DNA from: JBBSMX01 sp038232935
Lineage (GTDB): Bacteria > Bacteroidota > Rhodothermia > Rhodothermales > JANQRZ01
Length of the DNA: 7,342 bases
Reading direction: 5' to 3'
Assembly (NCBI GenBank): GCA_038232935.1
Contig: JBBSMX010000175.1
Coordinates: 1 to 7,342, forward strand
Below are positions 1-7,342 of this stretch, piece after piece; position 1 is the first letter of the stretch; each line of letters starts with the position of its first letter. A program made the position numbers and the translations under genes. The notes below the pieces were generated by a model, which was not told the DNA's origin, did not search any database, and saw nothing but the letters and a program-made list of their open reading frames with translations.

Positions 1-414
1 CCGCACTTCTGGCACACGCACGCCGACGATCTCACGGCGATCCGCACGAACGCGCAAGCCCTCGCCGACGCGGACGACCTCGCAGCGGCCCGCCTCGCGT
101 TCGGCCGGCTCAGCGCGCCGTTCGTCGGGATCGTTGAGGCGACGGGTGTGCCCAAAGGCTATGACGTGGCACGGTTCACGTGTGGCATGGTCGCCGACGT
201 GCCCGAAGGCGGCGTCTGGCTCCAGCGCGGCAGCGACACGCGCAACCCCTACTACGGCAGCGCGATGGTGAGCTGCGGGGCCAGCGATCACGCCATGCCC
301 ATGATGGACCACGGCACGATGGAGGGGATGGACCATAGCCAGATGAAGGGGATGGACCACGAGCAGATGAAGGAGAGGGATCACAGCAAGATGAACCACG
401 ACGGCCGCCCGTAA
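1..414 (+). CDS. DUF3347-domain periplasmic metal-binding protein or CusB-type adaptor C-terminus (5' partial)
   Basis: The reading frame is open from base 1 to the TAA at 412-414 (137 codons), so the gene begins left of the window and the GTG at 148 is not its start. The visible part matches the end of the DUF3347 family, found alone or at the C-terminus of CusB-like efflux adaptors. An Ala-rich helical stretch leads to AFGRLSAPFVGIVEATG, then FTCGM, WLQRG, NPYYG and a final SCG. The usual CPM of this family reads CGM here. After the domain (from about base 283) comes a tail of four 8-residue units built on MDHxxM, ending NHDGRP, a plausible Cu(I)/Ag(I)-binding extension like the MDH repeats of CopA/PcoA oxidases. 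The TolC-type gene follows after 3 bases, so the two are surely cotranscribed. A periplasmic location is inferred from the family. Whether an adaptor domain precedes it cannot be seen. Confidence 0.85.
   Translation, partial: PHFWHTHADDLTAIRTNAQALADADDLAAARLAFGRLSAPFVGIVEATGVPKGYDVARFTCGMVADVPEGGVWLQRGSDTRNPYYGSAMVSCGASDHAMPMMDHGTMEGMDHSQMKGMDHEQMKERDHSKMNHDGRP
301..396 (+). repeat. 24-bp in-frame tandem repeat encoding MDHxxM metal-binding units
   Basis: Four consecutive 24-base units (301-324, 325-348, 349-372, 373-396) encode MMDHGTME, GMDHSQMK, GMDHEQMK and ERDHSKMN. The second and third units are identical at 20 of 24 bases, while the first and last are more diverged. The units resemble the MDHSxMxG repeats of copper-resistance oxidases CopA/PcoA, but here they form the tail of a DUF3347 protein. 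Confidence 0.9.
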
Positions 415-417
415 TCC

Positions 418-1875
418 ATGCCCTTCCCCCTCCGATTCCTCCCCCCGGTCCTCGCTGTGGTCTTCCTCGCCGGGTGCGCCTCGGTGCGCCCGCAAGAAGC
501 CTTCGACGACGTGCAGCAGACGCTCGATGCACGTACCGACGCGCGCGTCGTGTGGCGCACGGGAGCCTCCGAAGACGCCGCGGCCGACGCGTCCGTGGAT
601 AGCCTCCTCGCCCGACCTCTCACGGCCGATGCCGCCGTGCAGGTCGCGCTCCTCAACAACCGCCGCCTCCAGGCGACGTACGAGAACCTCGGCGTCGCCC
701 AGGCCAACCTCGTGCAGGCGGGCCTCCTCGCCAACCCCGTCTTCGGGGCGGGTGTGATGTTTCCGCTCGAAGTCGCAGATCCCGCTAGCGGGGACAGCGC
801 AGCGCCTGACCTGCGGTTCTCGGTGGCCTTCGATTTCCTCTCGGTGTTCTTCCTCCCGCTCCGCCGCGCCGTGGCGCAGAGCGCGTACGAGGCCGCACGG
901 CTGCGCGTGGCGAGCGACGTGCTCGGCTTCGCCGCCGACACGCGTGCGACGTTCTACCGCGCCCAGGCTAATGCCGCCCGCCTCGCGTTGCAGCGTACGA
1001 TTGTGGAGAACACCGAGGCGGCCTACGAAGCTGCGCTCCTCCTCCGTGAAGCCGGGAATGTCCCGGCCGTCGACCTCCTCGCCGAGCAGGCCCGCTTCGA
1101 GCAAGCTCGTCTCGACCTCGTGAGCGCCGAAGCCCTCACCGTCGAGAGCCGCGAGCGGCTCGCCCGGCAGATGGGCGTCTTCGGCGAGGACGCCGACTTC
1201 ACGCTCGCGGGAGAGATCCCCCCGGTTTCCGAAGACGCCCTCGACATCGAAGACCTCGATACCATCGAGACGCGCGCCGTCGAGGCCAACCTGGCCCTCG
1301 CTGCGGCGCGGCAGGACGTGCTCACGTTCGGGCGACGCCTCGGCGTGACGCGGCCCGAGACCCTGATCCCCGAGCTCCACGCCGGGGCCGAGCTCGAACG
1401 CGACGACGGCGAGTGGGAGCTCGGTCCCGACGTGGAGGTCGCGCTCCCGCTCCTCGACCAGGGGCAGGCCCGCCTCGCCCGCGTCCGCGCCGAGCTCCGC
1501 CGCCGCCGGGCGCGCTACTACGCCCTCGGCGTCGAGGTCCGCTCCGCCGCCCGCACGCTCGCACAGCGGCTCGCCGCGGCGCGCACGACGGCGCTCCAGT
1601 ACCAGCGCGTCATCCTCCCGCTCCGCGCCGAACTCACGGCCCAGACCCTCCGCCAGTACAACGCGATGCAGACGGGCGTCTTCGGCCTCCTGCAAGCGCA
1701 GCAAATGGAGGTCGAAGCCAACCGCCGCTACCTCGACCGGCTCGCCGCGTACTGGCGGGCGCGTATCGACGTGGCGCTGCTCCTCCAGGGCGGCATGCCC
1801 GACCTCGACGCCGGCAGCCTCGCGATGCCCGACGGCGATGGCATGGGCGACGCGATGGGCAACGCCGGCCACTGA
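418..1875 (+). CDS. TolC/CusC-family outer-membrane efflux lipoprotein
   Basis: This 485-residue protein has the length and makeup of an outer-membrane efflux protein of the TolC/CusC type, the exit channel of tripartite metal efflux pumps. The N-terminus is a lipoprotein signal: a short n-region with Arg6, a hydrophobic core and the lipobox LAGC at residues 17-20, giving a lipidated Cys20. This supports the ATG at 418, three bases after the previous stop. The rest consists of long Ala/Leu/Arg/Glu-rich helices in two similar halves (roughly residues 60-250 and 275-455), with typical motifs such as ALLNNRRLQATYENLGVAQA and the late RQYNAMQTGVFGLLQAQQ. The last about 25 residues carry a Met/Asp/Gly tail ending in His, which is not part of the channel fold. 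The copper neighbours suggest Cu(I)/Ag(I) export, but specificity is inferred from context. An RND pump gene is not visible and may lie upstream. Confidence 0.93.
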   Translation: MPFPLRFLPPVLAVVFLAGCASVRPQEAFDDVQQTLDARTDARVVWRTGASEDAAADASVDSLLARPLTADAAVQVALLNNRRLQATYENLGVAQANLVQAGLLANPVFGAGVMFPLEVADPASGDSAAPDLRFSVAFDFLSVFFLPLRRAVAQSAYEAARLRVASDVLGFAADTRATFYRAQANAARLALQRTIVENTEAAYEAALLLREAGNVPAVDLLAEQARFEQARLDLVSAEALTVESRERLARQMGVFGEDADFTLAGEIPPVSEDALDIEDLDTIETRAVEANLALAAARQDVLTFGRRLGVTRPETLIPELHAGAELERDDGEWELGPDVEVALPLLDQGQARLARVRAELRRRRARYYALGVEVRSAARTLAQRLAAARTTALQYQRVILPLRAELTAQTLRQYNAMQTGVFGLLQAQQMEVEANRRYLDRLAAYWRARIDVALLLQGGMPDLDAGSLAMPDGDGMGDAMGNAGH

Positions 1876-1902
1876 TTCCGACTGATCTCTCTGACCCCCA
1901 CG

Positions 1903-3288
1903 ATGATGTCTACGTTCTCCCGCCGCGATTGGATGAAGGCCAGCGCCGCCGCTGTCGGCGGGGCTGTGCTCGGCTCGGCCCGCCGCGCCGCCGCGCTCCC
2001 TGCCGAGTGGAACCCCGAGGCCGCCGCGAAAGCGTACGCCCCCTCCGCTGCCGGTAGCGCGACGCATCGGCCTGCAGTGCCGTCCGATCTCTCCACGAAG
2101 TACGTCGGTGACCGGCCCGCCCGTGTCCACACGCCCAACGGCTCCTCCATCACCGGCCGCCGCGCTGATGACGGTGCGTGGGTGTACCACCTCGTCGCCG
2201 AGGAGGTGCAGCACGAGTTCGCCCCCGGCCTCACGGCGACGTGCTGGGGCTACAACGGCCAGGTCCACGGCCCGACGTTCGAGGCCGTCGAGGGCGACGT
2301 GGCCCGCGTCTACGTGACGAACCGGCTCCCCGTCGCCACGACGGTGCACTGGCACGGGTTCTTCCTCCCCAACGGGATGGACGGCGTCGGCGGGCTCAAC
2401 CAGCAGCCGATCCCGCCGGGCGAGACGTATGTCTACGAGTTCCCGATCCGCCAGAACGGGACGTTCATGTACCACTCCCACCACGACGAGATGACGCAGA
2501 TCGGCCTCGGGCTGACGGGGATCTTCGTCGTTCACGAGCGCGGGCGCGACGCCTTCGACCGCGACTTCGCGATCATGCTCCACGAGTGGCGGATCGACCC
2601 CGGCACGAGCCGGCCGAACCCGAACGAGATGACGGATTTCAACGTCCTCACCATGAACGCCCGCGCGTTCCCCGGCACCGATCCTCTGGTCGTCGGGCAC
2701 ATGGACAGGGTCCGCATCCGGTTCGGCAACCTCTCGCCGATGGACCACCACCCGATCCACCTCCACGGCCACCACTGGAAGATCGCCGCCACCGACGGCG
2801 GGCGGATCCCCGAGGCCGGGCAGTGGCCCGAGACGACGGTCCTCGTGCCCGTCGGATCGACCCGCACGGTCGAGATGACAGCCGACGCGCTCGGCGACTG
2901 GGCGATGCACTGCCACATGACGCACCACGTCATGAACCAGATGGGCCACGAGTTCCCCAACACGACGGGCGTGGACGCGGACCGGCTGAACCGCGAGGTC
3001 CGCCCGCTCCTCCCCGGCTACATGACGATGGGCCAGGCCGGGATGGGCGAGATGGGCGAGCACGTCGAGACAGGCCACATGCCGGTACCCGAGAACTCGA
3101 TCCCGATGGTGGGCGCGGCCGGCCCGTTCGGCTACATCACGATGGGCGGGATGTACACGAACATGCTCGTGCGCGAGAAGCCGGTCGACTACGACCGATT
3201 CCCCGGCTGGTACGAGCACCCGCCAGGCAGCGTCGCCCACGCCGTGACGGCCGACCTCGCCGCCCGCGACGGGATCGACCTCTCCTAA
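1903..3288 (+). CDS. Tat-exported two-domain multicopper oxidase (copper oxidase)
   Basis: The 461-residue product is probably a periplasmic cuprous oxidase that converts Cu(I) to less toxic Cu(II). The N-terminus has a twin-arginine signal, SRRDWMK at residues 6-12, followed by an Ala/Gly-rich core; ATG at 1903 or 1906 would both preserve it. All four copper-ligand motifs are present: HWH 149-151, HSH 191-193, HPIHLHGH 283-290 and HCHMTHHVMNQM 336-347. The last supplies the type 1 Cys337 with axial Met347. Only two cupredoxin domains are seen (about 90-212 and 220-350), against three in CopA/CueO. The type 1 Cys lies in the second domain only, as in the small-laccase arrangement, so a trimer is expected. 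Residues 351-461 form an extension with many Met (GYMTMGQAGMGEMGEH) and a GGMYTN...DRFPGWYEHPPGS end, which I recall from other environmental copper oxidases. It starts 27 bases after the TolC gene. Confidence 0.95.
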   Translation: MMSTFSRRDWMKASAAAVGGAVLGSARRAAALPAEWNPEAAAKAYAPSAAGSATHRPAVPSDLSTKYVGDRPARVHTPNGSSITGRRADDGAWVYHLVAEEVQHEFAPGLTATCWGYNGQVHGPTFEAVEGDVARVYVTNRLPVATTVHWHGFFLPNGMDGVGGLNQQPIPPGETYVYEFPIRQNGTFMYHSHHDEMTQIGLGLTGIFVVHERGRDAFDRDFAIMLHEWRIDPGTSRPNPNEMTDFNVLTMNARAFPGTDPLVVGHMDRVRIRFGNLSPMDHHPIHLHGHHWKIAATDGGRIPEAGQWPETTVLVPVGSTRTVEMTADALGDWAMHCHMTHHVMNQMGHEFPNTTGVDADRLNREVRPLLPGYMTMGQAGMGEMGEHVETGHMPVPENSIPMVGAAGPFGYITMGGMYTNMLVREKPVDYDRFPGWYEHPPGSVAHAVTADLAARDGIDLS

Positions 3289-3315
3289 CCCTCCTCTCTT
3301 CCTACCTCCGATCCG

Positions 3316-3699
3316 ATGAGCGACTACTCCTACACCCGCACCGTCTCACTTCCCATGGCCGAGGCCCGCGTCTGCGAGGAACTGCAGGGAGAGGGCTTCG
3401 GCGTGCTCACCGAAATCGACGTGCAGGCCACGCTGAAGAAGAAGCTCGACGTCGACGTCCTGCCCTACAAGATCCTCGGGGCGTGCAACCCGGTCGCGGC
3501 TCACGAGGCGCTCCAGGCCGAGCCCCTTATCGGGACGATGCTCCCGTGCAACGTGATCCTCCGCGACGCCGGCGACGGTCAGACGCAGATCGCCGCCGTC
3601 GACCCCGTTGCGTCGATGTCGGCCGTCGATAACGACCGGCTCCGCCCCATCGCCGAGCGCATCCGGGACCGGCTCCGCGTGGCTGTGGACCGGGTCTGA
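3316..3699 (+). CDS. DUF302 domain protein
   Basis: This 127-residue protein is almost entirely one DUF302 domain. The family hallmark is clear: YKILGACNPVAAHEAL at residues 51-66 followed by IGTMLPCNVIL at 72-82, with an earlier GFGVLTEIDV at 27-36. The biochemical role of DUF302 is not established. Two cysteines, Cys57 and Cys78, sit in the most conserved segments and could bind a soft metal or a thiol; this is inference. There is no signal peptide or membrane segment, so a cytoplasmic location is expected. That would make it, with the ATPase N-terminus, one of the few cytosolic parts of the cluster. It follows the multicopper oxidase by 27 bases of pyrimidine-rich leader and has the same codon bias, so it belongs to the operon. 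A small copper-handling or redox partner is a reasonable guess, not a conclusion. Confidence 0.9.
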   Translation: MSDYSYTRTVSLPMAEARVCEELQGEGFGVLTEIDVQATLKKKLDVDVLPYKILGACNPVAAHEALQAEPLIGTMLPCNVILRDAGDGQTQIAAVDPVASMSAVDNDRLRPIAERIRDRLRVAVDRV

Positions 3700-3744
3700 C
3701 CCCGCGTTCGTTCCTCTCCAATCACTCTCTCCAACCCGATCACA

Positions 3745-4284
3745 ATGAAACGCCTCCTACTCCTCCTCGCCGCCCTGCTCCTCGGCACGCCCACTCCCGC
3801 CGCCGCGCAGCACCATCCCCACGCCGACTCTGCACACGCTTCCTCTTTAGAGGGGATGCACCACATGATGGAGATGCACGAGCGGATGATGGCCGACTCC
3901 GTGCTCCACCGCTACATGATGGCCGATTCGGCCATGCAGGCTGCGATGCACGAGATGATGGGCGGCGAGATGGACGGGGCCGCCATGCACGAGCGGATGC
4001 AGGCGATGACGCCCGCCGAGCGCGAGGCCATGAAGCAGAAGATGCACGCTCAGATGATGGGGCGGATGGAGGCGATGTCGCCCGAGGAGCGCCTCGCCCT
4101 GCACGAGCGCATGATGGAAGCCCACCGCGGGCTCATGGCGCACCCCGATGTCAGGGCCCGGATGATGGCCGACCCCGAGCTGCATGAGATGATGGAGCGG
4201 ATGCACGAGGGCGGAATGCACGAGCACGGCGGAATGCACGAGCACGAGCGGAAGCACGACGCGCCGGGCGACAGCGACGGCTAG
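3745..4284 (+). CDS. Secreted Met/His-rich protein, putative periplasmic copper buffer
   Basis: The 179-residue product opens with a clear Sec signal: MKR, a run of leucines and a PAAAQ cleavage region near residues 19-22. The ATG at 3745 is therefore well supported. The mature part of about 157 residues has, by my count, about 32 Met and 21 His, with no Cys. Motifs recur: RMMAD or YMMAD followed by S/P and a nearby LH or M; HERM; M(T/S)P-x-ER; and a perfect double GGMHEH near the C-terminus. It is predicted to be mostly helical and charged, with Met/His faces suited to Cu(I)/Ag(I), and weakly recalls Spy/CpxP-like helical proteins in its MTPAERE and MSPEERL segments. I cannot assign a named family. 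Placed between DUF302 and a copper ATPase, it is best read as a periplasmic copper sponge or chaperone (inference). The gene starts 45 bases after the previous stop. Confidence 0.85.
   Translation: MKRLLLLLAALLLGTPTPAAAQHHPHADSAHASSLEGMHHMMEMHERMMADSVLHRYMMADSAMQAAMHEMMGGEMDGAAMHERMQAMTPAEREAMKQKMHAQMMGRMEAMSPEERLALHERMMEAHRGLMAHPDVRARMMADPELHEMMERMHEGGMHEHGGMHEHERKHDAPGDSDG
4210..4245 (+). repeat. Perfect 18-bp tandem duplication encoding GGMHEH twice
   Basis: Bases 4210-4227 and 4228-4245 are identical (GGCGGAATGCACGAGCAC) and in frame with the Met/His-rich protein, adding a second GGMHEH unit. Complete identity including third positions points to recent duplication by slippage. Confidence 0.95.
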
Positions 4285-4338
4285 CAGCACCCCGCCTTCA
4301 GGTCGCTCCTACTACCCCTCACCCTTCCGAAAGCTGTC

Positions 4339-6552
<2,214 letters not shown>

Positions 6553-6594
6553 CCGCTCATCTTTCCGCACAGTTGGACGTGTTGCCGAAAGTGC

Positions 6595-6621
6595 CCCCAA
6601 CCGTCGCAGAGGTAGTTGGGG
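6595..6621. terminator. Inverted repeat after the copper operon, possible weak terminator
   Basis: CCCCAAC (6595-6601) pairs perfectly with GTTGGGG (6615-6621) across a 13-base loop, 42 bases past the ATPase stop. No clean T-run follows (ACGCTTTGG), so it is not a textbook intrinsic terminator. It could still end or stabilise the operon transcript, or be chance in G/C-rich DNA. Confidence 0.25.
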
Positions 6622-6654
6622 ACGCTTTGGTTCGGCGAGACGGAGCGGGCTCAA

Positions 6655-7147
6655 TCTCAGCCGGAGAATGCGCCGGGTGGCGGTGAAGGTGCCCGCCGTG
6701 AACCGGACGAGGTAGGGGCCGCTGGCGAGCCCAGCCGCCTCCCACCGAACTTCGTGGAAGCCTGCCGGCCGCGTGTCCTGCACCGGTTGAGCGACCCGGC
6801 GGCCGAGGATGTCGTAGACCTCCAGCGTCACGTCGGCCTGCTCCGGCAGCGTGTAGCGAATGGTCGTCGCCGCGTTGAACGGGTTGGGGTAGTTCCCTTC
6901 GAGGGCGTAGGTGCGCGGGAGCTCGCCGTCGTCTTCCGTCGAGACCGGGACGTTGACGCCGAAGACGCCCTCGGCGGCGGGTCCGCCGCTATACGCGCTG
7001 TCCACGGCGCGGACGGTCCACGTATAGAGGCTGTCGGACAGCCCGTTCAAGACCCAACCGGTGGCGGCGCTCACGTTGCCGGGCTCGGGGAGGCGGCGCG
7101 GCACGGCGACCGGGAGCGCAGACAGCACAGTAGAAGAGGAGCACTCA
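6655..7147 (-). pseudogene. Truncated 3' fragment of a T9SS-secreted protein (C-terminal sorting domain)
   Basis: Read on the - strand, this stretch encodes the end of a large secreted protein. First comes a fibronectin/Ig-like piece, RRLPEPGNVS...LYTWTVRAVDSAYSGG (roughly 7098 to 6970), of the kind that precedes sorting domains. A short acidic linker leads to a type IX secretion C-terminal domain: LEGNYPNPFNAATTIRYTLP, LEVYDILGRRV, then PYLVRFTAGTFTATRRILRLR. Such proteins normally stop a few residues after this point. Here the frame has no stop at 6655 but runs on through the spacer and antisense into the ATPase gene to 6433. TGA triplets at 6659-6657 and 6653-6651 lie in the neighbouring frame, so one lost or gained base would explain this. 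At the other end the family-like sequence fades near 7140, where a possible mobile-element end begins, and no credible start exists. It is a remnant unrelated to copper. Confidence 0.65.
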
Positions 7148-7181
7148 GAGACTGTTTGGTAGCATCCGAAACGTTGTACCC

Positions 7182-7276
7182 GCCCCCCATCGGGGGGCTG
7201 TCGCGCAGCGACTGGGGGGGTCTCCGGGGCTCGGCCCACCCCCTCCGCCCCCTATGGGGGCACCTCCCCGAGGGGC
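7182..7276. repeat. Cluster of G/C-rich short palindromes (REP-like intergenic repeat)
   Basis: At least five perfect small hairpins lie within 95 bases: GCCCCCC-ATC-GGGGGGC (7182-7198), GTCGC-GCA-GCGAC (7200-7212), GGGC-TCG-GCCC (7227-7237), GCCCCC-TAT-GGGGGC (7247-7261) and CCCC-GA-GGGG (7266-7275). The G-run at 7214-7220 could also pair with the C-run at 7239-7243. The composition is unlike the flanking coding DNA. It looks like a dispersed intergenic palindromic repeat. Copy number elsewhere in the genome is unknown. Confidence 0.7.
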
Positions 7277-7280
7277 TACG

Positions 7281-7290
7281 GTGTATACAC
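7281..7290. promoter_or_regulatory. 10-bp perfect palindrome upstream of a possible start codon
   Basis: GTGTATACAC is a perfect palindrome ending six bases before the ATG at 7297. It is A/T-rich compared with its surroundings, so it could be an operator or part of a promoter for the gene that begins there. A single short copy cannot prove this. Confidence 0.25.
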
Positions 7291-7296
7291 ATCGCC

Positions 7297-7342
7297 ATGA
7301 GCCAGCGTCCACCCCTCGAAGAGCGCTCGGAAGCGGGTCAGA
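7297..7342 (+). CDS. Start of an unidentified gene, possibly a transposase (3' partial)
   Basis: An ATG at 7297 opens a frame that stays open to the window edge, giving only MSQRPPLEERSEAGQ. Fifteen residues are too few to name a family. The hydrophilic, Arg/Glu/Pro-rich start and the position just inside a possible insertion-sequence end make a transposase one option. There is no Shine-Dalgarno sequence, as for the other genes here. Confidence 0.3.
   Translation, partial: MSQRPPLEERSEAGQ

Larger units (their letters stand above)
7148..7342 (+). mobile_element. Possible insertion-sequence end (left terminus, partial)
   Basis: GAGACTGTTTGGTAGC at 7148-7163 resembles terminal inverted repeats that start GAGACTGTTT in some insertion sequences, IS5-like ones among those I recall. 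It sits exactly where the T9SS protein fragment loses its family-like sequence, and a possible + strand gene starts 149 bases further in. The matching right end and any target duplication would lie outside the window, so this is a weak call. Confidence 0.3.

Noticed and set aside
148..168. GTG at 148 as the start of a small separate Met/His-rich protein
   Set aside because: The same frame is open back to base 1 and upstream codons encode the matching part of the DUF3347 domain, so 148 is internal.
1413..2057. 214-codon + strand frame across the TolC/oxidase junction
   Set aside because: It is Pro/Arg-rich without domains and conflicts with the lipoprotein channel and the Tat signal of the oxidase.
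2178..3632. 484-codon + strand open frame overlapping the multicopper oxidase and DUF302 genes
   Set aside because: Its product is a monotonous Arg/Pro/Ala-rich sequence with no domain, produced by reading high-GC coding DNA in a shifted frame; the overlapped genes have clear families.
3847..4290. 147-codon - strand frame opposite the Met/His-rich gene, rich in His, Leu and Val
   Set aside because: ATG and CAC codons read antisense give CAT and GTG, so the His/Val richness is a mirror artefact.
4285..4338. Possible internal promoter or terminator in the 54-base gap before the ATPase gene
   Set aside because: No stem-loop, T-run or recognisable promoter element could be seen; the gap resembles the other C/T-rich leaders.
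7148..7239. Extension of the T9SS reading frame to a start at 7239
   Set aside because: The added residues translate the palindromic repeat and the possible element end, with no signal peptide or family match, so this start is not credible.

Overview
The window reads as part of a copper/silver resistance island from a high-GC bacterium, most likely a member of the Rhodothermota/Bacteroidota lineage. This placement is inferred from three things: a type IX secretion (T9SS) C-terminal sorting domain near the right end, the near absence of Shine-Dalgarno sequences before the genes, and strong G/C third-position bias. The exact taxon cannot be fixed from the sequence.

From 1 to 6552 there are six genes, all on the + strand and separated by only 3 to 54 bases, so they look like one operon. 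In order they are: (1) the 3' end of a DUF3347-domain periplasmic metal-binding protein, or the C-terminus of a CusB-like adaptor, with a repeated Met-Asp-His tail; (2) a TolC/CusC-type outer-membrane efflux lipoprotein; (3) a Tat-exported two-domain multicopper oxidase with a Met-rich C-terminal extension; (4) a small cytoplasmic DUF302 protein; (5) a secreted protein that is about one third Met plus His; (6) a CopB-type (CPH motif) copper P-type ATPase with a His-rich cytosolic N-terminus. The likely joint task is to move copper out of the cytoplasm (ATPase), oxidise or bind it in the periplasm (multicopper oxidase, Met/His-rich protein, DUF3347 protein) and pass it across the outer membrane (TolC-type channel). 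The inner-membrane RND pump and any regulator would lie to the left of the window; none is visible here.

From about 6553 to 7147 the island ends. A short spacer with a possible hairpin is followed, on the - strand, by the broken 3' end of an unrelated T9SS-secreted protein gene. The fragment has lost its 5' part and its own stop codon.

From about 7148 to the end there is a possible insertion-sequence terminus, a dense cluster of G/C-rich palindromes, a 10-bp perfect palindrome and the first codons of a possible new + strand gene. This suggests a mobile-element boundary that truncated the T9SS gene. No tRNA, rRNA or CRISPR array was seen.
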